From Azonexus sp. (GTDB taxonomy: Bacteria; Pseudomonadota; Gammaproteobacteria; Burkholderiales; Rhodocyclaceae): a stretch of DNA of 64,000 bases. Numbering within the stretch: position 1 is the first letter of the stretch; every line of letters begins with the position of its first letter. Of this stretch, positions 59,629 to 64,000 are shown piece by piece. Made by a program: the position numbers and the translations under genes. The notes beneath the pieces are model-generated. The model was not told the DNA's origin and searched no databases. It was given only the letters and a program-made list of their open reading frames with translations. The DNA is taken from the NCBI GenBank assembly GCA_030691385.1, contig JAUYEI010000003.1, forward strand, positions 1 through 64,000. Direction: 5' to 3'.

Positions 59629-61782
59629 ATGGATTCCGTGCCGTCACCTCTGCCGCCTGCTGAAGAGGAACCCGCCTACCGGGTTTTCCTCGATAGTCTA
59701 GATTACGTTTCCCCGACTGAACTAGAAAGAATCAAGGCCGCTTACGCCTACGCGGCCAAGGCGCACGTCAATCAGCGGCGCATGTCGGGGGAGCCGTACA
59801 TCACGCATCCGCTGGCTGTGGCCGGTGCCGTCGTCGAGTGGCGGATGGATGCCGACGCGATTGCCGCGGCACTCCTGCACGATGTGCTCGAAGATACCGG
59901 CTCCACCAAGCACGAACTGGTCGAGAAATTCGGCAAGGAAGTCGCCGATCTGGTCGATGGTCTGTCCAAGCTCGACAAGATGGAGTTTGCCTCCTATCAG
60001 GAGGCGCAGGCCGAGAACTTCCGCAAGATGCTGATGGCCATGGCGCGCGATTTGCGCGTCGTCCTGATCAAGCTCGCTGACCGCCAGCACAATCTGGCGA
60101 CGATGTCGGCCATGCGCGCCGACAAGCGCACCCGCATCGCGCGCGAAACGCTGGAAATCTACGCGCCGATTGCCTTGCGCCTCGGCCTCAACAAGCTCTA
60201 CCGCGAGTTGCAGGATACGTCGTTCCGGCTCATCCACCCGCATCGCGCGGCGGTGTTGACCAAGGCACTGAGCACGGCGCACGGCAACCGCAAGGAACTG
60301 CTGACCCGGATTCTCGATGGCATCAACGGAAAACTGGCGCATGCCGGCCTCAAGGCCGAGGTGTTCGGGCGCGAGAAGAGCTTGTACTCGATTTTCCGCA
60401 AGATGAAGGAAAAGCAGCTGTCGTTTTCGCAGGTGCTCGACATCTACGGTTTCCGTGTCGTCGTCGACAACGTGCCGACCTGCTATCTGGCGCTCGGCGC
60501 GCTGCACAGCCTGTTCAAGCCCGTGCCCGGCAAGTTCAAGGACTACATTGCGATCCCCAAGGCCAATGGCTACCAGTCGCTGCACACGACCTTGATCGGT
60601 CCCTACGGCACGCCGGTCGAAGTCCAGATCCGCACGCGCGAAATGCACAATGTCGCGCAGGAAGGCGTCGCCGCGCACTGGCTGTACAAGGACATGGACG
60701 AGAGCAGCGCCGATCTGCAGATCAAGACGCACAAGTGGCTGCAGTCGCTGCTCGAAATGCAGACCAGCGACTCGGCCGAGTTCTTCGAGAACGTCAAGAT
60801 CGACCTCTTCCCGGACGAGGTCTACGTCTTCACGCCGAAGGGCAAGATCATGGCCATGCCGCGCGGCGCGACGGTGGTCGACTTTGCCTACGCGGTGCAC
60901 ACCGACGTCGGTCACCACTGCTCGGCAGCCCGCGTCAATCACGAGCTGGCACCGCTGCGCACCGACCTGCGCAATGGCGATCTGGTCGAGATCATCACCT
61001 CGCCGCAGGCCAGCCCCAACCCGGTGTGGCTGACCTATGTCAAGACAGGTCGGGCGCGCAGCAAGATTCGCCACTTCCTGCGCACCATGCAGAACGAGGA
61101 ATCGGCCCGCCTCGGCGAGCGCCTGCTGCGTCAGGAATTGCTGTCGCTCGGCGTCGTGCCGATTTCGATCCCGGCGGCGGCCTGGGATCAGATGGTCAAG
61201 GCTGGCGGTCAGAAAAATATCGAAGAAGTCTATACCGAAATCGGCCTTGGCAAGCGCCTGCCTTCTGTCGTCGCGCGTCGTCTGCTGGCCCGTGAAAACA
61301 TGGCGAATGACGTGCCGAGCGGCATGGCGCTGGCCATCCACGGCACCGAAGGCATGGCCATCCAGTTGGCGCGGTGCTGCCAGCCGATTCCCGGCGATCC
61401 GATCATCGGCTCGATCCGCAAGGGTAGTGGCCTGATCATTCACACGCACGACTGCCCGACGATCCGCAAGTCGCGCTCTTCCGAGCCGCAGAAGTGGATC
61501 GATGTCGAATGGGAGCCGGAAGAAGGCAAGCTCTTCGACATCCGCATCAAGGTCGAGGTCAAGAATGCGCGCGGCGTGCTGGCCCAGGTTGCGTCGGCCA
61601 TCGCCGAAGCCGGGTCGAACATCGAGCATGTCGCCATGGATGCCGATCCGGAACGCCTGTTTACTTCGCTGCGCTTCACTATCCAGGTTGCCCACCGCAA
61701 TCACCTGGCGGCAGTCATGCGCGGCATGCGCCACATCCCGGAAGTCACCCGCATTTCCCGTGAAAGGGGAGGCGAGAGTTGA
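59629..61782 (+). CDS. spoT: Bifunctional (p)ppGpp synthetase/hydrolase
   Basis: RelA/SpoT homologue of 717 aa. The HD hydrolase domain is intact: YITHPLAVAGAVVEWRMDAD, AAALLHDVLEDTGSTKHEL (HD motif) and KLADRQHNLATMSAMRADKR. Synthetase domain: FGREKSLYSIFRKMKEKQLS, QVLDIYGFRVVVDNVPTCYL and IAIPKANGYQSLHTTLIGPY. TGS domain: VYVFTPKGKIMAMPRGATVV. C-terminal ACT: DIRIKVEVKNARGVLAQVAS. The intact HD motif separates it from RelA. Its end overlaps the next gene. Confidence 0.95.
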   Translation: MDSVPSPLPPAEEEPAYRVFLDSLDYVSPTELERIKAAYAYAAKAHVNQRRMSGEPYITHPLAVAGAVVEWRMDADAIAAALLHDVLEDTGSTKHELVEKFGKEVADLVDGLSKLDKMEFASYQEAQAENFRKMLMAMARDLRVVLIKLADRQHNLATMSAMRADKRTRIARETLEIYAPIALRLGLNKLYRELQDTSFRLIHPHRAAVLTKALSTAHGNRKELLTRILDGINGKLAHAGLKAEVFGREKSLYSIFRKMKEKQLSFSQVLDIYGFRVVVDNVPTCYLALGALHSLFKPVPGKFKDYIAIPKANGYQSLHTTLIGPYGTPVEVQIRTREMHNVAQEGVAAHWLYKDMDESSADLQIKTHKWLQSLLEMQTSDSAEFFENVKIDLFPDEVYVFTPKGKIMAMPRGATVVDFAYAVHTDVGHHCSAARVNHELAPLRTDLRNGDLVEIITSPQASPNPVWLTYVKTGRARSKIRHFLRTMQNEESARLGERLLRQELLSLGVVPISIPAAAWDQMVKAGGQKNIEEVYTEIGLGKRLPSVVARRLLARENMANDVPSGMALAIHGTEGMAIQLARCCQPIPGDPIIGSIRKGSGLIIHTHDCPTIRKSRSSEPQKWIDVEWEPEEGKLFDIRIKVEVKNARGVLAQVASAIAEAGSNIEHVAMDADPERLFTSLRFTIQVAHRNHLAAVMRGMRHIPEVTRISRERGGES

Positions 61783-63044
61783 AAGTACTGGTGCTCGGTG
61801 CTGGTGTCGTCGGCACGGCAAGTGCGTGGTATCTCGCCCGCGCCGGGCACCAGGTGACGGTCATCGACCGCCAGCCGGTGCCCGGCAACGAAACGAGCTT
61901 TGCCAACGGCGGGCAGATTTCGGTGTCGCACGCCGAGCCGTGGGCCAACCTGCATGTCTTCAGCCAGCTACGCAAATGGCTGGGGCGCGAAGATGCGCCA
62001 TTGCTCTGGCGCTGGCGGGCCGATCCGGCACAGCTGGCCTGGGGGCTGCGTTTCCTCGGCGAATGCCTGCCCGGTAGCACCCGTCGCAACATGGAGGCGA
62101 TTGTCGCCATGGCGCTCTACAGCCGTGGCTGCCTGCAGGCCCTGCGTCAGGAACTGGCCCTGCAATACGACCATCTCGAACGCGGCATCCTGCATATTTA
62201 TACCGATCGCCAGGAGTTTTCGGCGGCTGTCGAGGCAGCGCAAGTCATGCGCCACCTGGGGCTGGATCGCCTCACGGTCGACACCGAAAAATGCCTGAAA
62301 ATAGAACCGGCGCTGGCCGGTGCGCGGGAGTTGCTGGTCGGCGGCGACTACACGCGTTCCGATGAGTCCGGCGATGCCTTCAAATTCACCAACGCCCTGG
62401 CCGAGCGGGCGACGGCGATTGGCGTCGATTTTCGTTTCGGCCTGACTATCGAACGCATCGCTTCCGGCGGCAGCAAGATTGCCGGCGTCGTCGTCCACGG
62501 CCAGAATGGCGCCGAGTTGCTGACGGCCGATGCCTACGTGGTCGCCCTCGGCAGCTATTCGCCGCTGCTCACCAAACCGCTGGGCATCAGTCTGCCGGTC
62601 TATCCGGCCAAGGGCTACTCGGCGACGCTGACGCTGGCCGAGGGCAGCGTGGCACCGATGGTCAGTGTGACGGACGACGAGTGCAAACTGGTCTTTTCCC
62701 GCCTCGGCAACCGCCTGCGCGTCGCCGGCACGGCTGAATTCAACGGTTACAACCTCGACCTCAATCCAGTGCGCTGTCAGGCGCTGATCACGCGCACCCG
62801 CCAGCTTTTCCCCGAACTGAAAACGGTCGGCGAGCCGGAATTCTGGTGCGGTCTGCGCCCGGCCACGCCGTCGAACGTGCCGATCATCGGCCAGACGCGC
62901 TACGCCAACCTGTGGCTCAACACCGGCCACGGCACGCTGGGCTGGACCATGGCCTGCGGCTCGGGCACCGCGCTGGCCGAGATGATGAGCGGCACCCTGC
63001 CCGAACCGGATTTTCCCTTCCTGAAACCCTGTTACGGTTATTAG
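61779..63044 (+). CDS. dadA: D-amino-acid dehydrogenase-type FAD oxidoreductase
   Basis: Flavoprotein of 421 aa of the DadA family, which oxidises D-amino acids and feeds electrons to quinone. FAD motif: KVLVLGAGVVGTASAWYLAR, then AGHQVTVIDRQPVPGNETSF and ANGGQISVSHAEPWANL. Further motifs are VVALGSYSPLLTKPLGISLP, VYPAKGYSATLTL, FWCGLRPATPSNVPIIGQT and LNTGHGTLGWTMACGSGTAL. The start is TTG overlapping the spoT stop, giving MKVLVLGAG; no ATG retains the FAD motif. tatD follows 5 nt after the stop. Substrate preference is not known. Confidence 0.92.
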   Translation: MKVLVLGAGVVGTASAWYLARAGHQVTVIDRQPVPGNETSFANGGQISVSHAEPWANLHVFSQLRKWLGREDAPLLWRWRADPAQLAWGLRFLGECLPGSTRRNMEAIVAMALYSRGCLQALRQELALQYDHLERGILHIYTDRQEFSAAVEAAQVMRHLGLDRLTVDTEKCLKIEPALAGARELLVGGDYTRSDESGDAFKFTNALAERATAIGVDFRFGLTIERIASGGSKIAGVVVHGQNGAELLTADAYVVALGSYSPLLTKPLGISLPVYPAKGYSATLTLAEGSVAPMVSVTDDECKLVFSRLGNRLRVAGTAEFNGYNLDLNPVRCQALITRTRQLFPELKTVGEPEFWCGLRPATPSNVPIIGQTRYANLWLNTGHGTLGWTMACGSGTALAEMMSGTLPEPDFPFLKPCYGY

Positions 63045-63049
63045 CGTCA

Positions 63050-63823
63050 ATGCTGATCGATACCCACTGCCATCTCGATGCGGCCGAATTCGATGCCGAC
63101 CGCGACGCGGTGTATGCCGCCGCGATGGCGGCGGGGGTCGGGCGTATCGTCGTGCCGGGTGTCACGGTCAACCGGAAATTTCGGCCAAAAGCGAAAATTG
63201 CCGGCTATCCGGCCTGCCTTGAGGCCTACGGCATCCACCCGCTTTACGTCGACCAGTCCAGCCCGGAAGACCTGTCCCGGCTGCGCGACTGGCTGGAGCA
63301 GGCGCCGCCGCTTGCCGTCGGCGAGATCGGGCTGGATTTCTACGTTGAAGGCATCGACATCGGGCGTCAGACCCACTTTTTCATCGAACAACTGAAACTG
63401 GCCCGCGCGTTCGATCTGCCCGTGCTGCTCCATGTCCGCCGGGCCATCGACCCGGTCCTCAAGCAGTTGCGCCGGATCGGCGTGCGCGGCGGCATCGCCC
63501 ACGCCTTCAACGGCAGTCGGCAGCAGGCCGATGAATTCATCAAGCTCGGCTTCGCGCTGGGCTTTGGTGGCGCAATGACTTTCAGCGGCTCGACGCGCAT
63601 TCGCGAACTGGTGCGCACCCTCCCGCTCGAATCCATTGTCCTCGAAACCGATGCGCCGGACATCCCGCCGGCCTGGCTCAATGGCGGCCGCAACGCGCCG
63701 GCCGAGTTGCCGCGCATCGCCGAGGTGCTGGCCGAATTGCGCGGTATCCCGCTGCCTGCGCTGGTGGCGCAGACGGCCGCTAATGCACGGGCCGTGCTGC
63801 CGGCCCTGCAAGCGGACATCTAA
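63050..63823 (+). CDS. tatD: TatD family metal-dependent DNase/hydrolase
   Basis: TIM-barrel hydrolase of 257 aa: MLIDTHCHLDAAEFDADRDA (HxH), AVGEIGLDFYVEGID (Glu), DLPVLLHVRRAIDPVLKQL (His), GGIAHAFNGSRQQADEF (His) and IVLETDAPDIPP (Asp). All metal ligands are present. The family repairs or degrades DNA and may act on D-aminoacyl-tRNA. Residues TVNRKFRPKAKIAG between VVPGV and the conserved GIHP are encoded by a dispersed repeat copy; the segment length looks normal. Start ATG at 63050. Confidence 0.93.
   Translation: MLIDTHCHLDAAEFDADRDAVYAAAMAAGVGRIVVPGVTVNRKFRPKAKIAGYPACLEAYGIHPLYVDQSSPEDLSRLRDWLEQAPPLAVGEIGLDFYVEGIDIGRQTHFFIEQLKLARAFDLPVLLHVRRAIDPVLKQLRRIGVRGGIAHAFNGSRQQADEFIKLGFALGFGGAMTFSGSTRIRELVRTLPLESIVLETDAPDIPPAWLNGGRNAPAELPRIAEVLAELRGIPLPALVAQTAANARAVLPALQADI
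63161..63199 (-). repeat. GGTTGACCGT dispersed repeat inside tatD
   Basis: The plus strand reads GTCACGGTCAACCGGAAATT then TCGGCCAAAAGCGAAAATT. Exact core and both T/A tracts on the minus strand, antisense to the gene. It encodes VTVNRKFRPKAKI. Confidence 0.85.
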
Positions 63824-63838
63824 GCGGGCTGGCGCCGA

Positions 63839-64000
63839 TTACTCGGCGACGACCAGGGGGCGGATGTCCGCTTTGGCCTCGATCCTGGTGAGCAGTCCAT
63901 TGTCATCGAAAATCGCTTTGAATTCGCCCCAGCTACTCAGCCAGAAACGCCAGGTCTTGCTTTCCAGATCCGGATTCTCGTCGCTGACCGGATAGCCGAC
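63839..64000 (-). CDS. Unidentified protein, C-terminal 53 residues
   Basis: The minus strand from the window edge reads VGYPVSDENPDLESKTWRFW, LSSWGEFKAIFDDNGLLTRI and EAKADIRPLVVAE-stop. The frame is open to base 64000 and the gene continues outside. It is acidic, with several aromatic residues; the family is not recognised. It is convergent with tatD, 15 nt between stops. Confidence 0.55.
   Translation of the reverse strand, partial: VGYPVSDENPDLESKTWRFWLSSWGEFKAIFDDNGLLTRIEAKADIRPLVVAE

Noticed and set aside
59722-61821. 699-codon open frame antisense to spoT
   Set aside because: It mirrors a secure (p)ppGpp synthetase gene codon by codon in GC-rich DNA and has His/Arg-rich, motif-free content; similar long antisense frames lie over chpA (8833-10410), the SNF2 gene (35425-37608) and pyrB-pyrC' (14532-16394).

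Overview
The window is GC-rich, densely packed chromosomal DNA from a betaproteobacterium. The gene content and order (pilGHIJ-chpA, algH-ruvX-pyrR-pyrB-pyrC', yggU-yggT-proC-yggS facing pilT-pilU, yicC facing a Ser/Thr kinase and PP2C phosphatase with rph-rdgB-hemW, gmk-rpoZ-spoT) and the protein sequences suggest a Rhodocyclales member of the Dechloromonas/Azonexus type. This is a judgement from memory, not a search. No rRNA, tRNA, CRISPR array, transposase or prophage gene was found; almost everything is core housekeeping.

Layout. 1-2.5 kb: leftward thiD-thiE-hemL (thiamine and tetrapyrrole synthesis). 2.6-11.6 kb: rightward pilG-pilH-pilI-pilJ-chpA, the Chp chemosensory system that controls type IV pili, ending with an 1843-residue multi-phosphotransfer kinase. 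11.7-13.1 kb: photolyase. 13.1-16.8 kb: algH-ruvX-pyrR-pyrB-pyrC', in which the last product is a dihydroorotase-like protein lacking its metal-binding histidines. 17-23.3 kb: an iron-acquisition island: a secreted siderophore esterase divergent from a TonB-dependent receptor across a Fur-box promoter, then three membrane proteins (DUF3325-like, DUF3649-like, PepSY). 23.4-24.2 kb: a small accessory patch with a Nif11-type peptide, a small conserved protein and a 44-codon ureG remnant. 24.2-28.8 kb: yggU-yggT-proC-yggS leftward and pilT-pilU rightward. 28.8-33.5 kb: a DUF4197 protein, a hypothetical protein under a start-codon hairpin, Rep helicase, a Lys/Ala-rich secreted protein, cytochrome c5 and a possible small RNA. 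33.6-40.5 kb: mobA, cinA, a decapitated receiver-domain fragment, a DUF302 protein, a SWIM-SNF2 helicase and ubiB. 40.8-49.9 kb: diguanylate cyclase, uracil/deoxyinosine glycosylase, argS, SPOR protein, dsbA, SDR, thiS-thiG, trmB, rdgC, ychJ. 50-57.7 kb: ABC-F protein, yidB, then leftward hemW, a DUF1016 nuclease, rdgB, rph, PP2C and kinase. 57.8-64 kb: yicC, gmk, rpoZ, spoT, dadA, tatD and the end of an unidentified leftward gene.

The most unusual signal is a dispersed repeat with the core 5'-GGTTGACCGT. At least 12 exact copies and 3 close variants lie in these 64 kb on both strands, against about 0.1 expected by chance for a 10-mer. The core is preceded by two T/A-rich tracts roughly one helical turn apart. 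Copies sit between genes, often between convergent genes, and once as a perfect 18-bp inverted pair that looks like a bidirectional terminator. Others lie inside coding sequences (thiE, chpA, pyrC', a DUF4197 gene, the glycosylase gene, dsbA, hemW, tatD) in different frames and orientations, without breaking the frame. In ThiE, TatD and the glycosylase they appear to replace family residues without changing length. This layout resembles the uptake signal sequences of Pasteurellaceae and Neisseriaceae, and the window also carries type IV pilus motor and control genes. A DNA-uptake-type or other genome-wide DNA signal is therefore proposed as a hypothesis.
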